Shown here one piece after another: positions 25,141-34,628 of a stretch of DNA of 64,000 nucleotides. Origin of the DNA: Streptomyces coffeae (GTDB taxonomy: Bacteria > Actinomycetota > Actinomycetes > Streptomycetales > Streptomycetaceae); NCBI RefSeq assembly GCF_016741875.1, contig NZ_JAERRF010000015.1, forward strand, positions 1 to 64,000. Reading direction: 5' to 3'. The notes below the pieces were generated by a model that did no database searches, had not been told where the DNA came from, and saw only the letters and a program-made list of their open reading frames with translations. Position numbers and translations under genes: made by a program. Position 1 is the stretch's first letter, and each line of letters begins with the position of its first letter.

Positions 25141-25824
25141 AGCGAGGCCCTCCAGCATGATGCGTTCGGTGGCGGTCAGATACGCCTCGGCGGCCCGGTG
25201 GGCGGCGCGCTGGTTGCCCCGGACCACGGCCTCGACCACCGGTGCCAGCCGGGCGCGGGCGGCGGGCGGGTCGGTGAAGGGCCCGGCCAGGGCAGTGCGT
25301 ACGGGCAGATAGGCGTTGAAGAGGGTGTTGGTGAGCAGGGCGTAGACGCGGTTGCCGGTGGCGCGGGCGAGCGCCCGGTGCACCTCGACGTCGGCGAGCT
25401 GCACCGCGTCGGTGTCCTCCGCCTCGCCCACCGCGGCCAGCAGGGTGCGCAGTTCGGCCTTCTGCCCGTCGGTGGCGCGGGCGGCGGCCCGTTCGGCGAT
25501 CAACGCGCCCACGGAGCGCCGCACTTCGAAGATCTCGCCGATCCAGTCGGGGCTGTGCCGCACCAGCATGGGCAGCAGATCGGCGCCACCGAGCCGGGCA
25601 TAGTCGCGCACCCGGGTGCCCACGCCGTGCCGGGTCTCCAGCAGTCCGGCCTGGATCAGACGGCCGAAGGCGTGCTTGAGGGTGGTGCGGGTGACCCCGT
25701 AGCCCTCGGCCAGTTCGCGCTCCGGCGGGAGCAGGGTGCCCGCCGGGTGGCGGCCGGTGAAGATGTCCTCCCGCAGACGGTTCTCGAGGACGTCGACGAT
25801 GGTTTCGCGGGGCAGTGCCTCCAC
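25138..25824 (-). CDS. GntR/FadR-family transcriptional regulator
   Basis: About 228 residues. The winged-helix N-terminus is LREDIFTGRHPAGTLLPPERELAEGYGVTRTTLKHAFGRLIQAGLLETRHGVGTRV. The all-helical FCD effector domain keeps its metal/ligand residues (EIFEVRRSVGALIAERAA, VEVHRALARATGN). GTG 25824 is six bases after GGGGGAGG and is preferred. ATG 25830 is adjacent to the ribosome site, and a longer frame to 25860 is possible. Its stop coincides with the edge of the TnpB element. It is divergent from the molybdenum-hydroxylase operon, which it likely controls. Confidence 0.88.
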   Translation of the reverse strand: MEALPRETIVDVLENRLREDIFTGRHPAGTLLPPERELAEGYGVTRTTLKHAFGRLIQAGLLETRHGVGTRVRDYARLGGADLLPMLVRHSPDWIGEIFEVRRSVGALIAERAAARATDGQKAELRTLLAAVGEAEDTDAVQLADVEVHRALARATGNRVYALLTNTLFNAYLPVRTALAGPFTDPPAARARLAPVVEAVVRGNQRAAHRAAEAYLTATERIMLEGLA

Positions 25825-25840
25825 GTTCATCCTCCCCCAG

Positions 25841-25859
25841 TGGCTCAGTGGATGAGCCA
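25841..25859. promoter_or_regulatory. Candidate GntR/FadR operator
   Basis: TGGCTCA-gtgga-TGAGCCA is a perfect 7-bp inverted repeat with a 5-bp spacer, 17 bases upstream of the regulator start and about 130 upstream of the divergent operon. The outer TGG...CCA fits FadR-subfamily operators, so autoregulation and control of the hydroxylase genes is likely. Confidence 0.62.
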
Positions 25860-25991
25860 CATGGAATCACCGGGCACAGATGGCGTCAAGACGCGGGGCG
25901 ACCACCACCGGACGGGCGATCAGTGCACATATGTCCGATACTGGGCAGAGCTGCGTGACATCCCGGCTGGACGACGACCAAGGACTGGACC

Positions 25992-26507
25992 ATGGACGTG
26001 GAGATCACGCTGCGGGTGGACGGCACCGAGCACCGGCTCATCGTCGACACCCGTACCACGCTGCTGGACGCCCTGCGCGAACGACTGGGGAACACCAGCC
26101 CCAAGAAGGGCTGCGACCACGGACAGTGTGGCGCCTGCACCCTGCTGATCGACGGCCGGCGGGCGTTGAGCTGTCTCGCGCTCGCCGTGGCCCACCAGGG
26201 CGCGGACCTCGTCACCGCGGCAGGGCTGGCCGATGGCGACGGCGGCGGTCTGCATCCGCTCCAGCGGTCGTTCATCGCCCATGACGCCTTCCAGTGCGGC
26301 TACTGCACCCCCGGCCAGATCGTCTCGGCCGCCGGGATGCTGGCCGAGGCGGAGGCGGGCTGGCCGAGCGCGGTCAGCAAGGACCCCGGCGCCACCGATG
26401 TGGTGCTGGACGACGAGGAGATCGCCGAGCGCATGAGCGGCAACCTGTGCCGCTGCGCCGCGTACGCCAACATCGTCCCGGCCATCGCGGAGGTGGCACA
26501 CCGATGA
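25992..26507 (+). CDS. Molybdenum hydroxylase small subunit, 2x[2Fe-2S]
   Basis: 171 residues of the xanthine-dehydrogenase iron-sulfur subunit: plant-type [2Fe-2S] cysteines in GCDHGQCGACTLLIDG (first cluster), then FQCGYCTPGQI and NLCRCAAYANI (second cluster). It passes electrons from the molybdenum site to FAD. Unlike periplasmic PaoA, it has no Tat signal, so a cytoplasmic enzyme is predicted. Its stop overlaps the FAD-subunit start. Confidence 0.95.
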   Translation: MDVEITLRVDGTEHRLIVDTRTTLLDALRERLGNTSPKKGCDHGQCGACTLLIDGRRALSCLALAVAHQGADLVTAAGLADGDGGGLHPLQRSFIAHDAFQCGYCTPGQIVSAAGMLAEAEAGWPSAVSKDPGATDVVLDDEEIAERMSGNLCRCAAYANIVPAIAEVAHR

Positions 26508-27493
26508 AACCCTTCCGCTACGAACGCGCCGACGACGTGTCCTCCGCGGTCACCGCCGTGGCCGAGGAGCCGGATGCGGCCTTCCTGGCCGGGGGCACCA
26601 ATCTGGTGGACCTCATGCGCCTGGAAGTTGCCACCCCCGAGGTGCTCATCGACGTACGGCGGCTGACCTCCGACCGGATCGAGGAACTGCCCGACGGGGC
26701 CCTGCGCATCGGGGCCGCCGTCCCCAACAGCGATCTGGCCGCCGACCACCGCGTCCGGCGGCGCTATCCGATGCTCTCCCAGGCCATCCTGTCGGGCGCC
26801 TCGGGGCAGCTGCGCAACCTCGCCACCACCGGCGGCAATCTGCTCCAGCGCACCCGCTGCGCGTACTTCCAGAACGTCACCACGCCGTGCAACAAACGTC
26901 AGCCGGGATCGGGCTGTTCGGCGCTGGAGGGCTATCAGCGCGATCTGGCGATCCTGGGCTCCTCCCCCGCCTGTGTGGCCACCCATCCCTCGGACATGGC
27001 GGTGGCGCTGGCCGCGCTGGACGCGGTGGTCACCGTGCGCGGGCCGGGCGCGGAGCGGCGGATCCCGGTGACCGAGCTGCACCGGCTGCCGGGAGACGCC
27101 CCCGAGCGGGACACCGTGCTGGAGCGCGGTGAGCTGATCACCGGGGTCGAACTGCCCCCGCCGCCCCATCTGACCGCCTCCCGCTACCGCAAGGTGCGCG
27201 ACCGGGCGTCGTTCGCCTTCGCACTGGTCTCGGTGGCCGCAGCGCTGGACGTGGCCGACGGCACCGTACGGGACGTGCGGATCGCGCTCGGCGGAGTGGC
27301 GCACAAGCCGTGGCGGGCCACCGCCGCCGAGACGGCGCTGCGCGGCGCGCCCGCCACCCGGGAGAGCTTCCGGGGCGCGGCGGCGGCCGAACTGGCCCCG
27401 GCGCGCCCGCTGCCGGGCAACGCGTTCAAGGTGCCGCTCGCCCGCAACACCATCGTCAGTGTGCTGCTCGAACTGGTTCAGGAGAGACGATGA
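26504..27493 (+). CDS. Molybdenum hydroxylase FAD subunit with extra [4Fe-4S] motif (PaoB/YagS-like)
   Basis: 329 residues of the CoxM/XdhB FAD-binding subunit: FLAGGTNLVDLMRL, GASGQLRNLATTGGNLLQRTRCAYF and SDMAVALAALDA. The insertion RCAYFQNVTTPCNKRQPGSGCSALEG carries extra cysteines, as in the PaoB (YagS) aldehyde oxidoreductase, where they bind a [4Fe-4S] cluster. This points to a PaoABC-like aldehyde oxidoreductase rather than a xanthine dehydrogenase. ATG start overlaps the small-subunit stop. Confidence 0.92.
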   Translation: MKPFRYERADDVSSAVTAVAEEPDAAFLAGGTNLVDLMRLEVATPEVLIDVRRLTSDRIEELPDGALRIGAAVPNSDLAADHRVRRRYPMLSQAILSGASGQLRNLATTGGNLLQRTRCAYFQNVTTPCNKRQPGSGCSALEGYQRDLAILGSSPACVATHPSDMAVALAALDAVVTVRGPGAERRIPVTELHRLPGDAPERDTVLERGELITGVELPPPPHLTASRYRKVRDRASFAFALVSVAAALDVADGTVRDVRIALGGVAHKPWRATAAETALRGAPATRESFRGAAAAELAPARPLPGNAFKVPLARNTIVSVLLELVQERR

Positions 27494-29619
27494 GCGACGT
27501 CCGCGCCCGGCCCCACGCCATCGGCAGCCCGCTGGACCGGATCGACGGCGCGCAGAAGGTCACCGGCACCGCCACCTACGCCTTCGAATGGCCCGTCGAG
27601 CACGCCGTGTATCTCCACCCCCTCCAGTCCACGATCGCCGCCGGGCGGATCACCGCGGTGGACACGGAGGCGGCCGAGGCCGAACCCGGGGTGCTGGCCG
27701 TGCTCACCCATCTCAACGCGCCCTCGCTGACCCGGCCCGACGACCCCGAGCTCGCGGTGCTCCAGACCGACGAGGTGGCCTGGCGCGGCCAGTTCACCGG
27801 TGCCGTGGTGGCGGAGACCCTGGAGGCCGCGCGCGCCGCCGCGGGTCTGGTCCGGTTCGCCTACGCGCCGCGGGAGCACGATGTGGTGCTCCGCGCGGAC
27901 CGCGACGATCTCCAGAAGCCGGTGCACGCCGCCGTGTTCGGCATGGAGGCGGGCGAACTCCAGGACGGCTCGCCCGCCGACAGCATGCTGGGGGACGTGG
28001 CCAGGGCGCTGGATTCGGCCCAGGTCCGGCTGGACGCCACCTACGCCACGCCGATGTACCACAACAACCCGATGGAGCCGCACACCGCCGTGGTCAGCTG
28101 GGACGACGGCGCGCTGACGGTGTACTGCTCCACCCAGGGCTCGTCGTTCAGCCGGACCCTGATCGCCGGGGTGCTGGGGCTGCCACCGGAACGGGTCCGG
28201 GTGATCTCCCCGCATGTCGGGGGCGGTTTCGGCTCGAAGGTCTTCCCTCACTCGTACGCCGTGCTGGCCGCGATGGCCGCCCGCACCGTACGCCGTCCGG
28301 TGAAGTTCGCGCTGACCCGCCAGCAGATGTTCGCGCTCGTCGGCTATCGCCCGGCCTCGATCCAGCGGATCCGGCTCGGCGCCGACGGCGACGGCCACCT
28401 CACCGCCGTCTCCCATGAGGTGGCCGAACAGACCGCCAAGGCCAAGGGGTACGCGGACCAGGTGGCGGTGTGCACCCGGATGATGTACGCCGCCCCGAAC
28501 CGGCGCACCACCCACCGGCTGGCGCCCCTGGACATCCCGGTGCCCACCATCATGCGGGCGCCGGGCGAGGGGCAGGGGATGTTCGCGCTGGAGTCGGCCA
28601 TGGACGAGATGGCCCTCGCCTGCGGAATGGACCCGGTGGAGTTCCGGATCCGCAACGAGCCGGAGGTCCACCCGGAGTCCGGGCTGCCGTTCTCCAGCCG
28701 CCATCTGGTGGCCTGTCTGCGCGAGGGCGCCCGCCGGGCCGGATGGGAGCGGCGCGATCCCACCCCCCGCGCGCGCCGGGACGGGCGCTGGCTGCTGGGC
28801 AGCGGGGTGGCGGCCTCGACGTATCCCTCGCCCCGGCTGCCCGGGAGCAGCGCCAGCATCGGGGTCACCCCCGACGGCCACCACCGGGTGCTGATCGCCG
28901 CCGCGGACCTGGGCACCGGCGCCTGGACCGCGCTCACCCAGATCGCGGCGGACGCGCTGGAGGTCCCGGTCGAGCAGGTGGAGGTGCGCATCGGGGACAC
29001 CGCGCTGCCGCCCGCGTCGGTCGCCGGGTTCTCCTCCGGTATCAGCAGCTGGGGCAGTGCGATCTGCGCGGCGGCGATGCGGCTGCGCGAGGTTCTGGAG
29101 TCCGACCACGGCGGCACGGTCCCGGCACAGGGCCTGGAGGTCACCGCGGACATGCCCGCCAACCCTGACGAGGACCGCTACGCCATGCACAGCTTCGGCG
29201 CGCAGTTCGCCGAGGTGCGGGTGGACCAGGACACCGGTGAGGTGCGGGTGGCCCGGCTGCTGGGGATGTTCGACGTGGGCCGGGTCATCAACCCCAAGAC
29301 CGTCCGCTCCCAGCTGATCGGCGGGATGACGCAGGGGATGTCGATGGCGCTGTACGAACACAGCGTGCTCGACCCGAGGTTCGGACATGTGGTCAACCAC
29401 GACTTCGCGCAGTACCACATCGCCGCCAACGCCGATGTGCATGCGGTGGAGGCGCACTGGGTGCACGAACGGGATCCGCACACCAACGCGATGGGCGCCA
29501 AGGGCGCGGGCGAGGTGGGCATCGTCGGCACGGCCGCGGCCATCGCCAACGCGGTGTACCACGCGACCGGCATCCGGGTCCGCGAACTGCCCATCACCCT
29601 CGACAAGCTGCTGTTCTGA
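27490..29619 (+). CDS. Molybdenum hydroxylase catalytic subunit (PaoC-like)
   Basis: 709 residues of the molybdopterin-binding large subunit: SPLDRIDGAQKVTGTATY, HNNPMEPHTAVVSW, HVGGGFGSKVFPH, TIMRAPGEGQGMFALESAMDE and the catalytic Glu in NAMGAKGAGEVGIVG. Together with the two upstream genes it forms a complete heterotrimer, gene order FeS-FAD-Mo. Oxidation of an aldehyde or N-heterocycle to acid or lactam is expected. No dedicated XdhC/PaoD maturation gene is adjacent, so maturation would rely on genes elsewhere. Confidence 0.94.
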   Translation: MSDVRARPHAIGSPLDRIDGAQKVTGTATYAFEWPVEHAVYLHPLQSTIAAGRITAVDTEAAEAEPGVLAVLTHLNAPSLTRPDDPELAVLQTDEVAWRGQFTGAVVAETLEAARAAAGLVRFAYAPREHDVVLRADRDDLQKPVHAAVFGMEAGELQDGSPADSMLGDVARALDSAQVRLDATYATPMYHNNPMEPHTAVVSWDDGALTVYCSTQGSSFSRTLIAGVLGLPPERVRVISPHVGGGFGSKVFPHSYAVLAAMAARTVRRPVKFALTRQQMFALVGYRPASIQRIRLGADGDGHLTAVSHEVAEQTAKAKGYADQVAVCTRMMYAAPNRRTTHRLAPLDIPVPTIMRAPGEGQGMFALESAMDEMALACGMDPVEFRIRNEPEVHPESGLPFSSRHLVACLREGARRAGWERRDPTPRARRDGRWLLGSGVAASTYPSPRLPGSSASIGVTPDGHHRVLIAAADLGTGAWTALTQIAADALEVPVEQVEVRIGDTALPPASVAGFSSGISSWGSAICAAAMRLREVLESDHGGTVPAQGLEVTADMPANPDEDRYAMHSFGAQFAEVRVDQDTGEVRVARLLGMFDVGRVINPKTVRSQLIGGMTQGMSMALYEHSVLDPRFGHVVNHDFAQYHIAANADVHAVEAHWVHERDPHTNAMGAKGAGEVGIVGTAAAIANAVYHATGIRVRELPITLDKLLF

Positions 29620-29671
29620 CCAACTCCGCGCGGCACGGCAGCAGTTCTGCCCTCGGCTACGGCGATTGCGC

Positions 29672-29677
29672 TAGGGT
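29672..29677 (+). promoter_or_regulatory. Possible -10 box for the 29.7-45.2 kb operon
   Basis: TAGGGT at 29672-29677 matches the actinomycete TANNNT pattern and would give a leader of roughly 20-25 bases before the GTG at 29708. No good -35 hexamer lies at 17 bases, so confidence is low. Confidence 0.3.
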
Positions 29678-29707
29678 CTGATAGCCGCACAGACCCAGGG
29701 GGCGCGC

Positions 29708-30292
29708 GTGCCGGAGACGGAAGAGAGTACGACGACCGACGGTCCGGCACCGGAAGCCGGGGACGATCCGGCAGCGGAGGCCGGGCAGGACGGCGGGCTG
29801 GAGCGCGCCGTTGCGGAGTTCACCACCGCGCTGGCGCGTCAGCAGGATCTCGCCGACCGGCGCGAGGAGATCATCACCCGGCTGCACACCGAGCTCCAGG
29901 AGCTGCGCCGCGGTGAGCTGGACGCCGCCCTCGATCTCGTACGCCACGGTCTGATCCGGCTGCACGACCGCATCCTGCGGCAGGCCGAGCAGATCGACGC
30001 CCCGCTGGGCACCGCCGAACTGCGGGCGCTGCTGCGGGCGCTGGCCGACGAGGCGGCCGACACCCTCGTGGGCACCGGCACCGAGGCGTACGCCCCGGAG
30101 GAGGGCGAGCCGTTCGACAGCGCGCGCCACCGGCCGGTGGGGCGCGCCGAGGCCGCCTCCGAGGAGGCGGACCGCACCGTGGCGCGGGTGGTGGCGGCCG
30201 GATTCGTCCAGGGCGAGCGGGTGGTGCGCAAGGCCGAGGTCGTGGTGGCGCGCTGGGAGCGGCCCGGCGGTACACCGCCGTCCGCGGGGTAG
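29708..30292 (+). CDS. GrpE-like nucleotide exchange factor
   Basis: 194 residues with the GrpE plan: acidic disordered N-terminus (1-30), a long helix (LERAVAEFTTALARQQDLADRREEIITRLHTELQEL), a four-helix-like middle and a short beta-rich C-terminus (RTVARVVAAGFVQGERVVRKAEVVVARW). The last stretch matches the GrpE wing (V-x2-GY-x4-VLRPA-x-V-x-V). It sits 36 bases upstream of an Hsp70 gene. This is a dedicated second pair rather than housekeeping grpE-dnaK, because dnaJ and hspR are absent and the neighbours are GTPase/CHAT genes. Confidence 0.75.
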   Translation: MPETEESTTTDGPAPEAGDDPAAEAGQDGGLERAVAEFTTALARQQDLADRREEIITRLHTELQELRRGELDAALDLVRHGLIRLHDRILRQAEQIDAPLGTAELRALLRALADEAADTLVGTGTEAYAPEEGEPFDSARHRPVGRAEAASEEADRTVARVVAAGFVQGERVVRKAEVVVARWERPGGTPPSAG

Positions 30293-30328
30293 TGATCGGG
30301 GCAGGGAAGGACAGCGGAGGGGGCACAG

Positions 30329-31906
30329 ATGGCCGTCTACGGCATCGACCTGGGAACCACCTATTCCTGTATCGCCTGTGTGGACGATGTGGGCAGACCC
30401 ACCGTGCTGCGGAATCTGGAGGGTTCGGACACCACGCCCTCGGTCGTGTACTTCGAGAGCGGGGACGGCACCGTGGTGGGCCAGTCGGCCAAGGACGCCG
30501 CCGTAGTGGACCCGGACGCCGTGGTGCAGCTGATCAAGCGGGACATGGGCGAGGCGGTGTCCCGGGAGTTCCACGGCCGGTCGTTCACCCCGGAGGAGAT
30601 CTCCGCCCGCATCCTGCGCAAACTCGCAGACGACGCACAGGTCAGCGGTGGCCATGAGGTGCGGGACGTGGTGATCACGGTGCCCGCGTACTTCGGGATC
30701 GCCGAGCGCGACGCCACCCGCAAGGCGGGCGAGATCGCCGGGCTGCGGGTGCTGGACGTGGTGGCCGAGCCCATCGCGGCCGCCCTCGACTACGGCGCGC
30801 TGGGCGCGGGCGCGGACGGCGGCGACCGCGCGATCCTGGTGTACGACCTGGGCGGCGGCACCTTCGACACCACGGTGCTGACACTGCGCGGCACCGAGCT
30901 GAAGGTGGTGTGCACCGACGGCGCCAAGGAGCTCGGCGGATCCGACTGGGACGACCGGCTGGTGCTCCACTTGGTGGACGCCTTCCGGACCAGGTTCCCC
31001 GACGCGGGCGATCCGCTGGCCGATCCGCAGACCGAGACCCAGTTGCGCAAGGACGCCGAGGAGGCCAAGAAGGCGCTCTCGTTCCGGGGAAGCTATACGG
31101 TCCGGGTGATGCACCAGGGGCTGGTGGAACCGGTCGAGCTGACCCAGGAGCTGATCGAGGAGCTGACCCGGGATCTGCTGGACCGCACCGTCGACCTCAC
31201 CCGGCGCACCGTGGAGCTGGCCCGGGAGCGCGGTGTGGCGCGCTTCGACGACGTCCTGCTGGTGGGCGGGGCCACCAAGATGCCCGCCGTGGCCCGGCGG
31301 CTGCGCGAGGAGTTCGGCTTCGACGCCAGACTGCACAACCCGGATCTCGCGGTGGCCCGCGGCGCCTCGCTGTACGCCCTGGACCGCGCGCTGTACGTGA
31401 TCAACAGCGGGGAGGTGTCCGCCGAGGAGGCGCCCCAGGTGCCGGACACCGGCCGGATCACCCACCAGCCGTACACGATCTCCACCGTCGCCTCGCGCGG
31501 CTACGGCATCCAGGTGTGGGACCTGGACCTGGAGCGGGAGTACGTGACCCATCTGGTGCACGCGAACGACACGTTGCCGGTCGCGGTGGTGCAGGACTTC
31601 TACACCATCCGCGCCGGGCAGCGAAAGGTGCACATCAAGGTGATGGAGCAGGCCGGGTCGGTCGAGTCGGACGAGCTGGGTCACAACACGGTGGTCGCCG
31701 ACGGCGAGTTGGACATCCCGCCGGACAAGCCCGAGCGCTGGCCCATCCAGTGCGAGTTCAGCCTGGACACCTCGGGGCTGCTCACGGTGGCGGCCACCGA
31801 GCGGGAGACCGGTGAGCGGCTCACCCTCACGGTGCGGATCGGCCAGATGACCGAGGAGGCGGTCGCGGAGGCCAGGATTTCGCTCACCAAGGAGCGGATC
31901 GCCTGA
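30329..31906 (+). CDS. Hsp70-family chaperone (DnaK-like)
   Basis: 525 residues. The ATPase domain begins GIDLGTTYSCIACVDD; it has VVITVPAYFG, a DLGGGTFDTTVLTL phosphate motif and LLVGGATKMPAVARRL. The substrate-binding region is short and the helical lid of DnaK (about 610 residues) is missing. Coupled to a GrpE-like gene and to Fn3/GTPase genes, it is likely a specialised Hsp70 that assembles, restrains or disaggregates components of the operon-encoded system. Confidence 0.93.
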   Translation: MAVYGIDLGTTYSCIACVDDVGRPTVLRNLEGSDTTPSVVYFESGDGTVVGQSAKDAAVVDPDAVVQLIKRDMGEAVSREFHGRSFTPEEISARILRKLADDAQVSGGHEVRDVVITVPAYFGIAERDATRKAGEIAGLRVLDVVAEPIAAALDYGALGAGADGGDRAILVYDLGGGTFDTTVLTLRGTELKVVCTDGAKELGGSDWDDRLVLHLVDAFRTRFPDAGDPLADPQTETQLRKDAEEAKKALSFRGSYTVRVMHQGLVEPVELTQELIEELTRDLLDRTVDLTRRTVELARERGVARFDDVLLVGGATKMPAVARRLREEFGFDARLHNPDLAVARGASLYALDRALYVINSGEVSAEEAPQVPDTGRITHQPYTISTVASRGYGIQVWDLDLEREYVTHLVHANDTLPVAVVQDFYTIRAGQRKVHIKVMEQAGSVESDELGHNTVVADGELDIPPDKPERWPIQCEFSLDTSGLLTVAATERETGERLTLTVRIGQMTEEAVAEARISLTKERIA

Positions 31907-31940
31907 ACCGGCCGCCGACGGACCGCCGCGGGGGTGAGAC

Positions 31941-34628
31941 ATGGCATTCGACGAGGCGCGCTACCGCCGTGAGGTGCTGGACCACGGGCTGCCGCTGAAG
32001 GACGATCTGCGCTGGCGCTACCAGCTGGACGAGCCGCTGACCGCCGCCGCGGTCGCCGAGGCGGTGAAGGAGGTCCGGGCGTGCTGGCGGCGCGGCCGGT
32101 CCCGGCTGAAGTACCGGCCGGTGATCGAGGCACTGGAGGCCGGACACCCGGTCCACCAGCGGGTGTTCGACGCCGCCGCGGCGGGCGATCTGGAACCGCT
32201 GCGGACCGCGCTGGCCGAGCAGGACCGCCGCGAGGGCGACGGACGACGCCGGCTGCGGGACGCCCTGGAAGAGGCCGCGGACGGACTGGGCCTGATCGCG
32301 CCCGCCACCGTCGAGGAGGTGGCCGCGGCCCACGGGGTGACCGGGGCCCGGGTGCACGAGGCGCTGCGGGAGGTACGGATCGAGGTCAGGGAGCCGGACG
32401 CGCTGCCCGCCGCCGCCCCGCTCCCCGCGTATCTGCGCTGCGCCCGGCAGTTGGGGCTGCTGCGGCTGCGCCATCTCGCCGACTTCCTGGCCGCGGACGG
32501 GCCCGGCGGGCGGGTGTCCGCCCCGCTGGAGCCCTTCACCCAGCCCCCGCCCGGTGAACGGGCGCTGGACGAGGCGGCGGTCCGCTGGGCGCGGCTGCCG
32601 CACAGCGCGGCCCAGACCGCCGCCCATGGGGTGGTCGCCGCGCTGCGGCAGGTGCTGCGCGAGCGCGGTCCGGAGGGCCTTGGCGCGGTGCTGGCGTACG
32701 AACTGGCCGCCTCGGTACGGGAGCACCGGGCGGCCCGCGCCGGGGCCGCCACCCTGCTCGCCCACGCCGTCGGGGAGCTGTCGGTCGCCGAGGCCGACGC
32801 CCGGCGGCTGGTCTTCGCCGTGCTCCACGAACGCTCGGGGGACCCGGTCACCGGGCGGCTGCGCCGACTGGCCGCCGACGGGCAACTCGCCCAGGCCGCC
32901 GCCGTCCTGGACCGGTTCCCGGACGGGGCGCTGCCCGAGGAGGCGGGGGCGCTGGCCGCGCATGTCCGGGAGCGGCTGGCCGAGGCGCTGCGGCTGCGCG
33001 ACCGGGCCGCCGGGCTGCGCGCCGGTGATCCGGACCGCGGCTGGGAGCTGCTGGACGAGGCCGAGCTGATCGCCGCGGATCTGCCCGGCGCGGACGCGCT
33101 GCGCCGTACGCTGCCCGCCCGTCCGGTGCCGCGGTGCGTGGCGGTCTCCGACGACGCGGGGGTGCTGGTGGAGTGGGAACCCACCCCGTCGACCGCCGGG
33201 GAGCCGGAGTACATGGTGGTACGGCGGGTGGGCCGCCCGCCGCGCTCCGCGCTCGACGGCACCGTACTGCGGCCGGACTCCCCCGGCGCCACCTCGCTGC
33301 GCGACACCTTCGCCCCCGACGGCACGGCGCTGTTCGTGGGCCGTCCGCTCTACTACGGCGTGGCGGTGCGGCGCGGCGCGGAGCCCGGCACCCCGCCGTC
33401 CGCGCTCGCCGTCTGCGGACCGGTCTACCACCGGCCCGAAGTGGCGGGCGTGACGCTGCGGGTGGGCGACGCCACGGTCACCGGTGCCTGGCGGTGTCCG
33501 GCCGGGGCGGAGTCGGTGGAAGTGACCCGCGACGGGGGCGGCGGGCGCGGGGTCCGGGTGACCGCCCGCCGGGACGGCTTCACCGACAGCGGACTCACCA
33601 ACGGCGCCGTACACCGCTATCGCATCGCCGTGGTCTACCGCGGCCCGGACGGCTCCCGGACCGTCACCGAGGGCGTCCGGCTCTCGGCCACCCCGGTCTC
33701 TCCGCCACAGCCGGTGACCGCGCTGCGGGTGGAGCCGGTGGCGGACGATCCGGCGGCGCTGGTGGCCCGGTTCCCCGCGCCGCGCGGCGGGGACGCGGCG
33801 CTGTATCTGCTGGACGGCGCGGTGCCCTGGCCCGCCGGGACCCGGCTGCCGATGTCCGGGCTGCGGCCCGCCGCACGGCCGTTGACCGCCTCGCCGGTCC
33901 CCGGCGGCTTACGGTTCCGGGTCCCGGCGCGCAGCGCCACGGTGCTCGCGGTCACCGTGGCCGGGGACGAGGCGGTGACCGGCCCGCACCGGCGGGTCGA
34001 CGTGCTGCCCGGTATCGGCCGGATCGAGGCGCGGCGGCTCGGTGGCGAGGTGTCCGTGGCGTTCGACTGGCCCGCGCACGGGGTGGACGCGGCCGAGGTG
34101 TCCTGGACGGTGGACGGTTCCCCGGCGGGCCGCAGGACCGTCACCCGCGCCGCGTATCTGCACGAGGCGGGGGCGCGGATCCCGGTGGCGGACGGTGCGG
34201 CGGTGGAGATCGAGGTGCGGGCGGTGGCGTCCGGTGCGGGGCCGCGCGTGGGCGGCGCCCCCTCGCTCACCTCGCTGCCCGCGCGGGTCGAGGTCGGCTA
34301 TCGGCTGACCCGGTCGGGGCTGCCCGGACGGCGCACCCTGCGCGCGGTGTTCACCGCCCGCGCCACGGTCCGCGCCGAACGGCTGCTGCTGGTGCGGGCG
34401 TACGGCGAGAGCTGGCCGCTGGCGCCGGGGGACGGCGAGACGCTCGGCGAGCTGACGGAGGTCGAACTGCCCGCCGGGCGGCCGGTGGAGCTGGCCGTGC
34501 CCGCGCCCGGCGGGAAGGGGCCCGGCGGGCGGGGCTACTGGCTGCGCTGCTTCGCCGTCGGCGACGGAGTGCTGCTGCGCGATCCGCCGACGAGCGAACT
34601 CCGCGTGGGACGAGGGAGACAACGGTGA
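31941..34628 (+). CDS. Large protein with helical N-half and Fn3-like beta-sandwich C-half
   Basis: 895 residues with no enzymatic motif. Residues 1-400 are helix-rich and include a DnaJ-cofactor-like opening (FDEARYRREVLDHGLPLKDDLRWRY). From about 400 on, repeated 85-100-residue segments read like fibronectin-III sandwiches (VSDDAGVLVEWEPTPS..EYMVVRRVG; VTALRVEPVADDPAALVARF; IGRIEARRLGGEVSVAFDWP). It follows the Hsp70 gene closely and may be its client or scaffold. Leu657 is a TTA codon (33909-33911). Confidence 0.7.
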   Translation: MAFDEARYRREVLDHGLPLKDDLRWRYQLDEPLTAAAVAEAVKEVRACWRRGRSRLKYRPVIEALEAGHPVHQRVFDAAAAGDLEPLRTALAEQDRREGDGRRRLRDALEEAADGLGLIAPATVEEVAAAHGVTGARVHEALREVRIEVREPDALPAAAPLPAYLRCARQLGLLRLRHLADFLAADGPGGRVSAPLEPFTQPPPGERALDEAAVRWARLPHSAAQTAAHGVVAALRQVLRERGPEGLGAVLAYELAASVREHRAARAGAATLLAHAVGELSVAEADARRLVFAVLHERSGDPVTGRLRRLAADGQLAQAAAVLDRFPDGALPEEAGALAAHVRERLAEALRLRDRAAGLRAGDPDRGWELLDEAELIAADLPGADALRRTLPARPVPRCVAVSDDAGVLVEWEPTPSTAGEPEYMVVRRVGRPPRSALDGTVLRPDSPGATSLRDTFAPDGTALFVGRPLYYGVAVRRGAEPGTPPSALAVCGPVYHRPEVAGVTLRVGDATVTGAWRCPAGAESVEVTRDGGGGRGVRVTARRDGFTDSGLTNGAVHRYRIAVVYRGPDGSRTVTEGVRLSATPVSPPQPVTALRVEPVADDPAALVARFPAPRGGDAALYLLDGAVPWPAGTRLPMSGLRPAARPLTASPVPGGLRFRVPARSATVLAVTVAGDEAVTGPHRRVDVLPGIGRIEARRLGGEVSVAFDWPAHGVDAAEVSWTVDGSPAGRRTVTRAAYLHEAGARIPVADGAAVEIEVRAVASGAGPRVGGAPSLTSLPARVEVGYRLTRSGLPGRRTLRAVFTARATVRAERLLLVRAYGESWPLAPGDGETLGELTEVELPAGRPVELAVPAPGGKGPGGRGYWLRCFAVGDGVLLRDPPTSELRVGRGRQR

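Noticed and set aside
27478..29562. A 694-codon minus-strand frame opposite the molybdenum subunit
   Set aside because: Shadow of the catalytic subunit; composition is His/Arg/Gly-rich and no motif is present, while the plus strand has complete family signatures.
29657..31942. A 761-codon minus-strand frame opposite grpE-like and Hsp70 genes
   Set aside because: Antisense shadow of well-recognised plus-strand proteins.
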